A stretch of DNA of 64,000 nt, from the NCBI RefSeq assembly GCF_028389875.1, contig NC_084664.1:117373966-117437965 (forward strand), given 5' to 3'. This document shows, in pieces, positions 1 through 13,922 of the stretch (the stretch's first letter is position 1; each line of letters starts with the position of its first letter). Below the pieces are notes generated by a model that saw nothing but the letters and a program-made list of their open reading frames with translations, was not told the origin of the DNA and made no database searches. Source of the DNA: Rhea pennata (Eukaryota > Chordata > Aves > Rheiformes > Rheidae). Position numbers and translations under genes: made by a program.

Positions 1-3000
1 TAATTTATGATATTTCAAATATGCAAACCAGATTGATTATCACAAGCAGTTTCAGAATCAGTCTGATGTGGCCCAATGTAACAAAGATAAAAGACTAACA
101 TTAAACCTAACACATGAATTTAAAGATATTTTAATCGACAGAAATTTAAAATGCTAATCCAAATTAATCTGTCCCATTGGCCAAACTGCGAGAATATCTT
201 CCAAGTTCCAGAACTGCAGTATACGAGTTAAAACCTATTTAGCATAGTGAACCGACATCGGTGTCTGACAAAATGAAGCAAAGAAATACTTCTGTCTCAG
301 GTATATCAAGGGCTATTTCTCATTAGTGAGCTATTTCTTTGATTTGTTTTCATAAATAAAGAGGTAATTTCTCTAGAGCTAGTGTCATGTTGTCCATGTG
401 TTTGTCTGTGATAATCTTTACTTTATTCTCTGCAAGTCTTTATCTGAAGCTACTCTTCAGCAAGGCAGTAAAGTCCTTAATTTTAATGACTATCAGGGGT
501 TTGATCATTAAATGGTGAATCTTTACCTCCTAGATGTGTATGGCTTTTTAAAAACTACTTCCAATTTCAACAAGTAGTTTACAGCAGAATGACATTTATA
601 AATTGAATATTTTTTTGGTTCTGCTGTATTACAGTAGGATTAATATATTTTTGTTCCTAAGAATGGCTTTAAAATTTGTTATTTTTGATCTATTGCTTAA
701 GGTAAATGAAGGAGAGAAATAAATGCAAGAGAAATATTTCTTCTAAAAGAGATATTATTTATTATACAATTTATTTATTATACAATATTAGAATTTTGTA
801 CATTTAGAATTCTGAGTTTTTCACAAATTCGGTCATCAAAAGAGCTCTTTTAGTTCACCAAAAGTGGCCCTGCATCACAAATTTATATCAGAAAAATATG
901 TCAATTTTTGCTACCTAGTTATATCATTTTTAAAAAATTGTGATTCCTTCTGAACTAATTCTATAATCATGTATATTTTCTGAAGAGCTTATTTAATTGT
1001 TTATTATAAATATCTTTCATTTGAAGTAATCCAGATTTGATTAGTAAGACATTTTGCATCTCACTTGCTTCAACATTTGCCATTTGTAAATGTGCACTGA
1101 ATGGTTGAGCCAAATAATTTTCTATCCACAGGTTGCACAAACTGTTTATTCAGATTGTCCTTTATTCTCTGTCAATGGAAAGTTTAAGAGACTTCTCTGC
1201 AATGGTCTAATGCTGATCTCAGTGCAGTTAATGAAAGTTTTTAATTTGAAAATTCCAAGCATAATCCTCTGTATTTGGGTACCTGGCTCACAGGACAGTT
1301 TTGACTCCCTGATTTGCTGACTGAAACTTTTTAGATGTGTTAATGATAAATAATGAACAGTTTTAAATACTTATAATGAGTATATGCAGTCTTAGGATTT
1401 TTTGACTGATGTTGACTGTTGTCACTTAGAAGCTCAGTACTAAGATATTATTGTTCTAGCAGTTTAAATGGGCTTTCAAGAAGGCATAAAATACTTTTAC
1501 ACATACTTTCAAACATCTCTGCAGCATAGAATACTATAAAACTGCCTAGTATAAACAAGAATTAGACTTACTGTTTTTTGCGTATTTCAATTTGGCTTTG
1601 GGTTTTGGTGCCTTTTTCTCCTAATCCTAAGAATCTCCTTTGCTATCCAAATTTTTTCATAAAAGTATTTAGGATAATTTAGTTTAAAAGAAAAAAAACA
1701 ATCAAATTTCTTATCATTAGACCTGGTAGTGTTTAGTTTTTCTTTCCATATTTCTAAGGTTTAGCCCTGAAAGGGTCACAAGTTAATAGATTAGAAATAG
1801 AAGATTTATTTCTGCTGAGGTCAAAGCCTCATTTTTTCCTTTATGTTAATAGAAGTTAAAAGCAGACTGAGCCGGTTCAAACAACCAGGCTTTGATTCTC
1901 TTTATGTGTAGGTTTCTCCCAGGTTGTTGAGCTGGCAAATCTTGCTCTGCATCACATCTGCTCTGCAGTCCCAGACTATCAAAGATCTCTTGTTCTGGTT
2001 GCCAGATTAGTCCCTTTGGGTTGACTGCTGCAGGAAACAAAGTAGAGCTTCAAGTTGTGAAGAAACATGATTTGGCGCCATTAGTCACGAAGTTATAAAG
2101 ATGGTCGGCAGTCAGCTGTCATATTCCACCTGCCCCCTTATCTTCTCATTTTAGTGCTTCTGGCAAGTAAGTCTCTATTAAACCTGAGTCTATTCCCCTA
2201 AAGAATCTTTGCTTTTGAAAAAATAGTTAAAATATGACCTAGAAAATATATGTCCCAAAGATGATTCAGGGTGCAATCTAACACATATTATGTAGCAATG
2301 TCTTAATATTAGATATTTCTGGCCTGAAGTCATAGAATTACCATAGGTTCATAAATTATCCTTTAAGTCAGAAATATAATTGCTGCATGATTTTTCTTCA
2401 ATACTTGGGCCTGAAAATTATTTTTAAAATAGACTGTATTTGCCCATGGTTATGCAAGCAGATTGATCTTTTGATGACGAGTGGAACAAAAAAGAAAAAC
2501 ATCTCAGTAACAGCAATAGAAAACTGGTGTGTTGACATGACAGAAATTGTTTTATATGAACAAAAATAATGACATATTTTAAGAATTTCATGTGCTGCAG
2601 GAAAAATGTAATATATCTCAATCAAAACAAGATGTATGAGAAAGAGGCATGTCAAATCACCAGGGAGATTTTTGGGGGGGAGAAATAGTATAGCAGTTCG
2701 GAACAATATTTTACAAAGAAATTGTTTGTTGCTTGTTCATAAAGGTTTTTAATGCACCATTTTTTTCCTTTATCAGTATTTTAAAATCAATAAACATTTA
2801 TAATGAAGAAAGGCAAGAAGTTTGAATAGTCCTTCCATTGCCCTCCCTGGCAAATGCATGGCTAATATATGAAGTACATACAGGGTTAATGTTGTATTGC
2901 TATCTAATAGGAAATATTCTTCAACCCACATCCTCTCAGGCTTTTTGTTAAAACATTCTTTGTTTTAAAGCTAGGGCTCTTCTTTTTCTACTTGCAGTAA

Positions 3001-6000
3001 ATCCCTTTATAATTTTTCTTGACTTGACTTGATACCTTTAAAAATTGTCTTTTCGGAAAGACAATGCATAAAGAAGACAAGTGAACAAATATTTTAAATA
3101 AGGGGATTATGCCAGAGGAAAAGAAAAAAAAATGGATTCATGTTTTTCTAAGTATCCATGGCCAAGGCCTAGATTGCTGGTGCATAATATCTTTAACTCT
3201 AATAACACTGCTGGAGTGCAGTTGCTTATAACTTGAAATGGATGCATGGGATATCAAAACCCTCTTGTAATAATCTAAATTTCAAATTAAGATTGAAGAC
3301 CATTGCTTTGACTATGGTTAAAATAATCCATGAGTGTTTTCTTATTTATTTAGTTACACAGATCACGCAGGGAATATCACTGATACTTTACTGCAGCTAA
3401 TGACCACTCTTAGACAACAAGTTTTGTCCAAGGACTTTTTATTCAACAACAAGCTCGTTGGAAAGGAAATGAAATCAAGAGCATTGTGTTCTTCAAAACT
3501 TTTCAAAACTTTTTTCTTCGTTAAGCGTAAAAATAATAAAACAGCAACAATGCATAGAAACTGTTTTCTCTCATTATTTACTTGCATTCCCTCATCTGTC
3601 TATCTGCTGCTTTGGACTGATTTTTAATTGCACTGAAAAGACACAGACACTGTAGTGTCTCACTTGCCCTCCAGCTCTTTATCCAGAAGAAAACAGTTCT
3701 TCTACAGACCCTGGATGGTTGTCATATCATTCAGCACCATGTTGGAATGACACCTCTGAAAGATCTTGGCTGTAGTAGACCATCTCAAAATACATCTCTG
3801 TTCATACGATCAAATCTAAACCTATCTACCTAGTTATGAAGAGATGAATTGCTCTCCAGATTACGGTAAGTATAATTGATTAGCACTCCACTGCATTTAC
3901 TGGAGAATAATCTATCTTATATATGTAGACACCTACATTATAGAGTCTTAAAGAGAGGAAAGTTGAATACTACCCTATGGTGCAGGCAAAAAAGGACTGT
4001 CTTTGTCTTCTGCTTGTTCTCTGTCTAATATACTGGATCTTGAACACCAAGTACAAATGCTTGAATTCTTAATTCGGAAGTCATCACTGCTGAGATGGAG
4101 TATATGCATGTTTCCTAGTTTAGCATCTGCCTCACTCTGTAAGAGCCAGACAAAAAAAGATGAAACTCACTTAAAACATAATAATACACAGTCAAACACC
4201 TTCTGGGAACTCAAGCCTATCCTATTAATGATATCAAGAGGCTTGTTGATGGCTACCAAAAGGGATGGGAGCTGCAACTACTAGTGGAGTAGTGTTGGTT
4301 ACAAATAGGACTTTCTTTCTAGTAGAAATTCAATTATTCATGCCAGTATTTAAGACCATGATACTGATGGAAAGTGCATAATATACAGTTAGTACAATAG
4401 CGATCACCATCATTACTTTTAATAGCATTATCTTCATGCAGCTGACAATGTTAAGTTCAATAACCATGTAACATAAATAGTAATAGAATCTACAGGTTAT
4501 TCACAATTAGAAATATTGACTTGTCTATGGCTAGCTAACATCTAAATTATGTTCCCCCTCTTGACTTTACTTTTTCCTACCAGTTCAGCTTTGCTCAAGT
4601 GGATAATCACTGAAGGTCAAACTTGTTACTGATTGGTGAGAACACAAGAGAGAGGAATGCATTAAGCTTCGGTTCTGTTATACAGGACTCTATTCACTGT
4701 TAAAAGCTTAAACTAAAAAGCTGCACACTGAACCTCCAGCATTTCAGATAAGTTTCTGAAATTTCATTTTGGTTCAATTATTCCCTGTTGTGGGAAAGGA
4801 AGCTTGCAAAAAGAAATAATAAAAAAAATATTACATTGCTCTGTGGTAATCAGCAGCACACTTGCACCTTTTTGGTGTTTTGATGTAGATCTTTTGCAAG
4901 TTTGACCTAGCAATTTTCCTGTTAGCCTTTAATAGATTTCTGGCAAACTGGGGAAAAACTCTCAGAATTAAATATAAAAGTGTTCTATTCTTCAAATCAT
5001 GAATTATATTACACTTTATCTTGTGTCATTCTCTTCAAATTATTTATAGATAATTTCTGTAGAGTAGGAGTCATCAGATAGGAGATGTTCACAGCCTAGA
5101 TGTCTGTATTTCATCTAATCGCCCTTCTGTCACTTTGTAGTTAGTCAAGAGAAACAGGCACTTTTAAGTATGTATACTAATGTGTTTGAATAGGGAAGAA
5201 TTATGGCCTAGAATTAACTCCTTCTCACTATGGAAAAAAAAAAAAAAACATATAGAACATTTCCTTTTCATTCTTATTAATTATTTTATCCTTGAAATAT
5301 TTACTATATAGTGACAAGTATAAACTTACTTTTGGGAAGTTAGATGAGAACTTCATCTCTGCTTTTGGAAAGTACCAGAACATCATAAAACTTAATGTGG
5401 GATGGGAGATCAAACTCAGTGCATATACAAATCTCCTATACTCGAACTATTTTTCTCTCTCATGAAGAAAAGGTCCTTGTCACATCATAGTGCATAGTCA
5501 AGCCTCCTTATCCATGCAGGGCGAACTCTCCAGGCCTGACATTAATATGTATCTCATCTATCCTAGTTGCAGTGACACTGCCTATCGATTCACTCCCAGA
5601 CAGTTTTATTGACTTCTTGCAAGGGAAGATTTGCTTTATAGGTAAACTGAGCTTAAAAAGCCTTACTTGGTATTTGGTGAAAACTGGCAACCTGATCTTC
5701 TGCCTTCACCTAGGTGTAAAGGATGCGCAAAGCACCAAATTTTGGGTTGTTTCCTGAATTCAAAAGCACAGACATAAAACAAGTAATCAGAGAATATTAA
5801 ACATGCTGTTACCAAGGGAAGCTCTTTTGCTGGGGAATTCCTACAAAATCTGGGGGAAATCTTCAGCACAAATATGACATTAAGTCTGCACTATATAAAT
5901 CTTCAAAAGCTTTCAGCAGAGCTATAGCTCCCATTGAAGTGCTGAACCTGGTTCCAATAAAGCAAGAAAGTCTCCATTGGTGTCTAAATCATCCTGAGGT

Positions 6001-6621
6001 ACTCTCTGACAAGAACAGGGCAGAATAAATGTCTTCTTAGGTCCCCTTTCTTTCCCTGAGGTTAGAATTTTATGCTAAGTGATTGAGAAAATACAATGTA
6101 GGTACCAGAGATCTCTGAATACTTTTAATTAGGTTGAAAAGATATCAGAAAAAAATAAGACTATAGTATTAATTTCAAATATTTATGCCTTTTGTAAAGG
6201 ATATGAGAGGTATTCTCAAGTTCTGGGTCCCTTATTAGGAAAGTGAACTTGACAGATCAGTATCTCCGTTATTTATATAGCTTGCTCTCTAGCAATATTC
6301 AAAGCTAATGAAACATCGTGTTCCTATGGAAGGAAGATTTTTTAAAAAATAGGATTTAGAAAAACAATCCAAAGCATTTTTCATATTGCTAAAGGTGAAA
6401 TTCATTTATAAACATGAAAAATGAGGAATAAGTTCAAATGCCACTTTGCCCTGTAAGGATTTAGGTATATTTAAGAACTTTACACTACTATATTTCCTCT
6501 AATAACATCCTTCTCTAATTTTCTATATATCAACTCATTTATACTACTACTCTTATTATGATTCCGTGTCAAAGATGCATCTGGGTCTCCCAGTTTCCCA
6601 ATTCTTTTTTCAACTTTCTTC
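1..6621. other. AT-rich non-coding DNA, no gene recognised
   Basis: No open frame above about 100 codons, no recognisable protein motif and no CR1 or LTR signature seen. It holds short A/T runs (for example A15 at 5234-5248) and a small imperfect direct repeat built on TTATTTATTATACAAT around 757-786. The short ORFs look like chance frames: low complexity, no partner exons, no family resemblance. Old decayed transposons cannot be excluded by eye. Confidence 0.6.
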
Positions 6622-6648
6622 AAAAAATAAATAAATAAATAAATAAAA
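6622..6648. repeat. (AAAT)n microsatellite
   Basis: A short A run is followed by about five copies of AAAT, read directly from the sequence. A simple tetranucleotide repeat, likely length-polymorphic. Confidence 0.9.
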
Positions 6649-7039
6649 GTAAGCTCTTAATGGTTACAGAAAGCATCTTATCTTTTGAAAACAGACCATT
6701 TAATTTCCAGTTTCACTTTTATTTCCTATACTATGATCAGCCTATATACTTTTGCAGAGTAAAACAACTTAAATATAAAATTTTACCAAATATCAATCTT
6801 CCCTTCTTTCTCACTAGTTCCAAAATAGTATCATAAATTAGTCCTCAAAATAATCCTGTTTACAAGTAAGTTGTTCATGTACAATTAAAAAAATTAGAGA
6901 ATTAAAAAAAAATCTCTGAAGCTATAATTGCCAGGGGATATGACAGAGAGGAAGAGAATTTAGTCCTCTTTTATTACTTTTCTCTCCTAACGGTATTCTA
7001 ATGAACAAAAAGTATGTAAATAGTCCTATGTTTATGTTG

Positions 7040-7092
7040 CTTCTCTCTCTCACTCGCTCTCTCTCTCTTTTTTTTTTTTTTTTTTTTTTTTT
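7040..7092. repeat. (CT)n followed by T25
   Basis: A CT dinucleotide tract (about 7040-7067, with one CACTCG interruption) runs directly into a pure T run of 25 bases (7068-7092). It is followed by CCCCAG, so the whole resembles a long polypyrimidine tract with a splice acceptor, but no open exon follows. Confidence 0.9.
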
Positions 7093-7098
7093 CCCCAG

Positions 7099-8929
7099 AA
7101 ACTAAATCTAGGTGCAGTGCTATTCTCTATATTTATTTTCAATGTGCCAGTACAAAGGCTCTTTTAAATTCATTGCCAAATTGTTTTATGTACTCTACAG
7201 AAATCTAACAAGAGACCTGAACTATTTGTTGATTCATTACTTTCTCTTTTCTGAAAATAGTATCTTAATTTCCCTCTTTCGTAGGTAGAAGAAAATGTTC
7301 AGCTATTAACCAAGGCTCAAATCCTGCAAACAAACAGGTGAACTTCCCATTAAACTGAGGAGTAACTCACATTTGTCTGAAAAAGTCTGAAAGAATGTAT
7401 AAATAGTGTATCTGTACATTAAATTGAAAAAAACGAAGTGATATGCAGTATACATAAGTTTCTCTCAAGTAGTATCATATGCCAGTATTTCACACTCAGA
7501 ATCAGATTTAATATGTTTCACTTTATTTTCTTTTTCTATTGCAGAGGTCTAATAGCTATTTTACCAGAAATAATGAAAGCGAACTGATCAGCAGAAACCA
7601 TTTCAATTGAAGAAAAACAAAAATAAACACGACTGATATTTTTTTTCTTCTCTCATTTTTGTATTAGTCAGAGCTACCTAATATTTATGTTCAGATTTAA
7701 TTCAATCCCATGCTCATTTCTTATCTGCTGGGGATATTCTCCATTTTATATAAAATGTAGCAGATGTACTAGTTTCAGTGTAGAACTTTCTTTTCTTTTT
7801 GTTAACTATTTAAAAGACATAGATCTACTGTAATAATTTGATTTATTTTAAATTTTTAATTTTGAAATCATGTGATTGATGTATTTTTCTCAGGTATTTT
7901 ATTACTGTCAATTATTTATCCCCTCTACAGATTCACTTTATGGCTTGATTTATCTCCTACTTTTTTTTCAGAGAGCTTTAGGAAGATCCACATATGGGGC
8001 TTTGATTTTGTAAGAGTTCATTTGTATGTGGCCTTTTTGCTAACCCTAGTTCAAAATGTTTCACCAAAAGCTTTCAGTTGTGAAGATAAAATGATTGATT
8101 TATGAAAAAAATACAGACAGGTTGGGAACTCCTAGGAGTGCAAGCAGTGCCCTTTTTAAGGAAACAGAGGTTCAGACAAAGTAATTCAGATAAGTCCTAG
8201 GATTACAGAAAATTTTATAGAAAGAAATCAAATACACGAAATACATCTTTGCCTATAACTAAGCCACACAAAAAATACAGAACATTAATCACTGATATAG
8301 GCTTTTCATTTCTAAAATAACTTTTCAGTGATAATGATAGTCCATTTTGATTTCATTCTAAACAAGATGAATAGTAGTCCAGAATGTGTTCTCACAGATT
8401 AAGCTTGAATTAATGGTTATTCATTTCTAACTTTAGTCATTCATATTTGCCTAATAATGGACTAATTAAATTTAGAATTTCTTCCAATGAGTAATGTCAG
8501 AAAGTCATTGCTACTTGAAGTCTGTTTGGTGGCTCATGTGAGGTAAATTAGTCATGTTATTCTAATCTCCAATAACTTAAATGGAACCAACAAAAAATTC
8601 ACATGGTGCTCTGCCCTAACTCATTTTTTGCTGGCTGAAGCCTAATAGCATGTCCATAATATGCAGTAATGCATAGGGCAAAGAGCCTGAATAAGGTTTG
8701 AACTAACCTGTTGGTTCACTTTACACTGGGGCAGAACTGTGCATTAACACTGAAGTAGATCTCGTATACAACCACTATCATTATGTTGCGTCTTAGCTAC
8801 TAAGCTTTCCCTCTGAAAGCTGAGGTGCAGTTCTATTCTGGTAACTTTATCTTCCTTCAGTTTTCAGTTAGTCTGACCATACCTAGCTCATAAAATCTTC
8901 TTTTCTGCAATGAAGACCTTGAGGTTACA
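7099..8929. other. AT-rich non-coding DNA, nothing recognised
   Basis: Unique-looking AT-rich sequence. A 77-codon frame at 7872-8105 on the plus strand is rich in Phe, Leu and Ser as expected from T-rich DNA and has no recognisable motif. No transposon ends seen. Confidence 0.55.
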
Positions 8930-9540
8930 GTTTGGAGGTTTAGCTTCTTTGCAGTAACTCATCCCTGTACTGGGAGGTGAATAATGGAGAAATGTATACC
9001 ATCCTTCTCTTCTGCACTAGTATGTGTAATGATGCCACACAGGCAAGCATAGGACTCCGGATGGGTGGCCAATAGAAGAGATGTTTGCTCTGGGGTGCTG
9101 CACAAGAGTTAATGAACCCTGGCAGCATCACCACTGGCACCATCGCACTATGGGGTTGTGGTAGTCTAGGAGCACACCCTCTAACCACCCCATGATTGAC
9201 AAGTCCGGACTAAGGAGAAATGACACCATAGACCCACACCATAAACATCTCAGTGTCATGGAATTCCCCACAGAATGATACATTAATACACATTTTGTTA
9301 CCAGTTGAGCAGTGTTGCGGGCTAAGCACGAGGTTACCTACTGATGTACACGCTGTTATTAACAAGCTGTGCAGCTTTTCTTTAACTGTGGGCCTGCAGA
9401 CCCGAGGACCCATCTGTCAGTGGGGATGCCCCTGATGTAAGCATGGTACGGAGAAACTGGGGAAAATTAGACCAGAAGGTGGCCCATAAGGGGTGAGAGT
9501 GGTCGTTGTATCATGCATACCATGATTTACCTGTAGAGCT
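8930..9540. other. GC/CpG-elevated segment of unknown origin
   Basis: Base composition shifts: GC and CpG are visibly more frequent (TCCGG occurs twice, with ATCGC, GCGGG, CACGAG, CCCGAG, TACGG) than in the AT-rich flanks, where CpG is rare. It contains overlapping small frames on both strands (82 codons minus, 60 codons plus), none with a motif I know. An old LTR or other transposon, or a processed pseudogene, would fit the composition, but I see no terminal repeats, primer binding site or tail to decide. Confidence 0.35.
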
Positions 9541-10870
9541 CTGATATGTATATATATATTTTCAATTCTGTTTTATTTCTGCCTTTAGCATGCTTTTAGC
9601 TTTGTTATAACCTGTTATCTCTAATAAATTCCCATACCTGACAAATGATGCTCTCTCCAGTTCAGTGCACCTAATCTCAGAATCTGAAAGAATCCTGGAC
9701 ATCACAGGCTCATTGGGAAAAATGTGTAAGGTCTTGGGCTTGTTCCAGGAAAAAAAGAAAGAAGGGAGAAAAAAGGATTTTGGATTCAAAAGCTGTTCAT
9801 TTGAAACTTTTCATGATGAAGAAATTCATGCAAAATTAAATATTCTTTTTTAAAAAAGGATTTTGTTTTTCTCAATTCAAAATGTATTTCAAAAAGTAAG
9901 AGACATCTATATGTTCCTTTACAGGCAAAAGGAATGCAGGCTACTTATACTGCCTCAAAAGGGGTATGGTAGTGTATATACTCTACTTTGATGGAGTACT
10001 TTGTTAGCTAAGATATTTCTTAGCTTGAGGGGTTTCAGAATTTTAATGTAAAATTTCTTGATGTACTTTTTATTATTTAAAAGGGAGGTGCTGCCAAGAA
10101 CATCACAAGCATTGTAAATTATTGTTTCTGTGTCAGGACGTAGGTGCCATTGTCAAACATATTTACAAACGTCAGTGTTCCTTTTTAGTACTTGAAAAAA
10201 ATATTTGGATAATCAGAATATACTACTGAACATAGGTGTGGTTGTGACAAGTATACATTACAATTAGCTAGATGGATAGCTAGTTGTATAAAACAAAAGC
10301 TGTGGGGCTTAGATACCACAAATTTCAGTCTTTTAATAAGCCTGATGATATGCCAGGATATTTGTTTGTTTGTTTTTTAAGAACCTAAAAGAGCGCAATA
10401 CTGTCTGACCAAGTTCTTTTAGATATTTCACACATGGGAGGAGGGGTGTAATAATTAATATCAGATTTACTTATTTGAGGATGTCGGACACTACACGAGA
10501 TTCTGATTTAGCACAGAGATACCACAACATACTAAAATCCCAGCACAAGTGTAAGCCATACTTAGCAAAATAACGTCATTGCAATACACAGGTGAGTCAC
10601 ATTACAGATGTGACTGCCATTACTGGTCTGTGTAACATGCTCACTGGCCCAGCGCTGGGTGTTCCCAGTCACCAGGAAGGAATACGTGCGTTGAAACCAG
10701 CTCAAGCCTGATGCTCTTCACAATTCTTGTGCTAGTTGTTCCATTTCATACTCTGTGTTGGGCTGAGCCGCATACATACTGCTCCCCATGCTAGTCTAGC
10801 TAACTCAAGGATACATTCACATTCTTCCAATTAACTTAGAGGGGAAAAAAAAAAAAAACATATATACAAC

Positions 10871-10919
10871 CAATTGATCCACTCAGCTGTGTTATAGTCA
10901 GTTGATCCACTCAACTGAC
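10871..10919. repeat. Direct repeat of a 17-bp motif with inverted arms
   Basis: The core TTGATCCACTCA is followed by GCTG in the first copy and by ACTG in the second, about 27 bp apart. The second copy is itself an inverted repeat: CAGTTGA, 5-bp spacer TCCAC, TCAACTG. Small local duplication; no function assigned. Confidence 0.7.
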
Positions 10920-13868
10920 ATAGCCTTTTATCTAAAACAGATGCCATTCTCCAGTCCCCTTTCTGTTGAGTTAAATTCAAATTTCTGTGCAATAGCTGTG
11001 CTCAGAGACTCCCTATGTTCTTCCTTGAGCTTCATGAGCACATCAGAGAGCTCTTCTCCTCTGAGCCGTCCTCCACAGTAGGGGTTTATTGGTCAGTAAC
11101 ATAACCCTTGTCCCCCAAAGAAGTAGCAAACTTTATATGAAGTAACTTTAACCCTTGAGTGTCATCTTTTCTTAGGGGAGCGTGTGGCAGAAGGGAAAGG
11201 GCAATTTCCACACAGTAATACAGTAGAACTGTTTGTTTCTGTGACTGAATTTTCTGTATAATCTTAAATATGTGTCTATTTATCATTAAAAATAATGAGC
11301 AAGGTAGGTATGTATATACTTTAGCAAAAAAAAACAATGAATAAAGTGTAAAATTGTGTTTTAGAGTAATGGCTTTTCCAGCAGCTTCTAACATTGGTTT
11401 GAAAGATACTCAAAAACCAGACATTCAAAAATTCATCAGAATTACACTTACACATAAGATCTCAGTAAAACCATAAGCCTCAAACTCTATTGTGCTATTC
11501 TACCTACCAGGGGGTTGGCAACATAGCCACTTTCACCACTGGAAGGCATACTTTTCCAACCCAGAGCTGACAGCAATCTTGGGAAAACTTTTCCATTTAC
11601 ATGGAAATATAACTAAATATAACTATGGGTTTAGCCATAATAATGTCAACTCTTAAAATTGCTATGATGGAGGAATTAAGGTCTACTTAAATATGTCAAC
11701 CACAAAAGGATAAGATAAAGCCTTATGTTAGTCTCTAAAATATAAGGAATAATCTGACTTTAGTGAGATGTGTTTACTAGCTATTGTATCTACTGCTACA
11801 GAAAAGAAGATAATATGGCTACTAAATATTAGATTAATCTCATCCTTATTTAAACCCACATTGAGAGAGAAAAAAAAAGGGTAAGTATAATCTTTAGAAC
11901 TAATTAGAAAAAAGTGCAAAATATGCTATCGGTATTATACAGAAAATGGGCATGAATTCCTGTCTCTGTTATTAATTTATGAGTTTTGCCGTTAGTTCAC
12001 ATATTTATTTTTAGACATTATTTATAATTTTTGAATTTTTGTCACTTAGTATGATAGAAGTTGCACTAGCGACTCATTCTTTAAAGGGGACCAGCTGATA
12101 GTCTACATAGTAGCAATCAGAATTAGATGGGAAAGTAAAAAGCTAAGGTCACTTTCAAGAATTGTACTTAACATTCATAGATCACTTTATCATTCTGAAA
12201 TATTTACCAAAGTGTTTATCAAACAGGACGTGACATTAACCTCTTGCCATTTAAACTGAATAAATAGCAGATGTAATAATTCCACATCAGGATGCAATGG
12301 ATGTTTTTCTTTAAGAAGAAATGTATTTTGTGGTAGCAATTAGTGTAAAGACAAGAAGTCATGAAGTACGCTGCCAGGTCCTCTATGGTTCATTTGTTAT
12401 GATTTCTGCTCTGACACAATGTCACAGGTTCGATCTTGACGTGTCATTCCGCAGTGCACCTCTGATAGAAGAGCTATCTGGATTATAGGTGGCATTTTAA
12501 AATAAGCTCTCTGGCAATTATCCAAATGTATGCTAAAAATCATAAGAGACATCTGTGGATAAGAGGTGGAGATAATAGCAGCCTTGTGCGCAGCATTTCT
12601 TCTCTCTGTAAAACTCACTCCAATATCCAGTATTGTCTGTGAGCTATTCCTGAGCACATGTGTAATAGCTGCTTCATTTTTTGCACTGTCATTCTGTAAC
12701 AAGTATCTCATTATCCTTCAGAGCTGTTCGGCATCTAGGGTATAACAAACATTTTAATATCAAGTTCTATTTAGAAGTCACTAATTCATGCCACACAAGC
12801 TTTAGTCACTTATTATAAATTAACCCCTTGAAACTAGCAATACTTTCAGTCTTAGTAGGTCAAGACAGCATAACCAGACTCTCTGAAGAATAAACTTTTC
12901 CATGACAAGTTAGCAGCAGAAAAGTGATCATATCTGAATATAGGCAGGTAGGATAAGAAGGCTGCCGTAAGGATAGATATTCTCTCAGGAATCTGAAAAA
13001 GCAAAAATTTTTCCCTATACCGCTGGTTAGACCTGGTAAACAAGGAGGTTTGTTTCATCCAAGGTAATAAGAATGAATCATACCCGTTATGCGGACTGAA
13101 CACACTGGTGAACTGTAGATCTTTGGTAAAATGACATTTCACAGTCATTGAGTCATTGCAATTTTGCCTTTCAAGTCAGACTTTTTTTCATCAGATGTGT
13201 ATAATTCTCAGCTTATTTTGTTATGACAACTTAAATATTACCATCAGTGCTGGTGAACATAAATTTCATACATTTTTAGGGTGAGAGTTAGTGAGTATGT
13301 TTTTCCTCTAGTAGAAGTCTCTATTTGTAGGTAGAGTAGGAATAGTGTAAAATGTTCCTGTAAGCTTTCTTATATTTAGGATATTAATAAATATTTAGGT
13401 ACTTGCATAACATCTTTAGGACTTTAATTATATAAATATATGTAGCTGTATGTAAGTTACATACCTGAATTGTACAACATATGCACATAAGATAATTGAC
13501 ACCATGGAAGCCGTAAGAAGTGCTGTCTGGATACATCTCTGAGAACTGATTCTTCTCTCACATTAATATTACATTGTTCAAATCTTCAATAGGGTTTTTT
13601 CTGATCTATGCCAAATGAAGAGACCACACACAAAAAAATATGCTTGTGTTCCAGCCCTGAAATATCTTAAATATGGCCTTGTTCCTCTAGTGATGAGAAA
13701 ATGAATGATTTTGATTAATGGTAGTTGTTGATCTATTTCTTTTCAAATGCATATTGTTTTCTCTGTTAACACTTTCTGATTCTACGCATAGATCAATTCA
13801 CTGATATAAGTTTTCCAAGCTATATCTGCCAATCTGACAAAATTACATTCTTCAATTAGGATTCCTTC

Positions 13869-13922
13869 TTTTTTTTTGTTTTTTGTTTTTTTTGTTTTTT
13901 TTTTTTTTGTTTGGGTTTTTTT
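13869..13922. repeat. T-rich low-complexity tract, (TTTTTG)n-like
   Basis: Runs of 6-15 T separated by single G residues, then GGGTTTTTTTT. Low-complexity sequence with slippage character. Confidence 0.85.
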
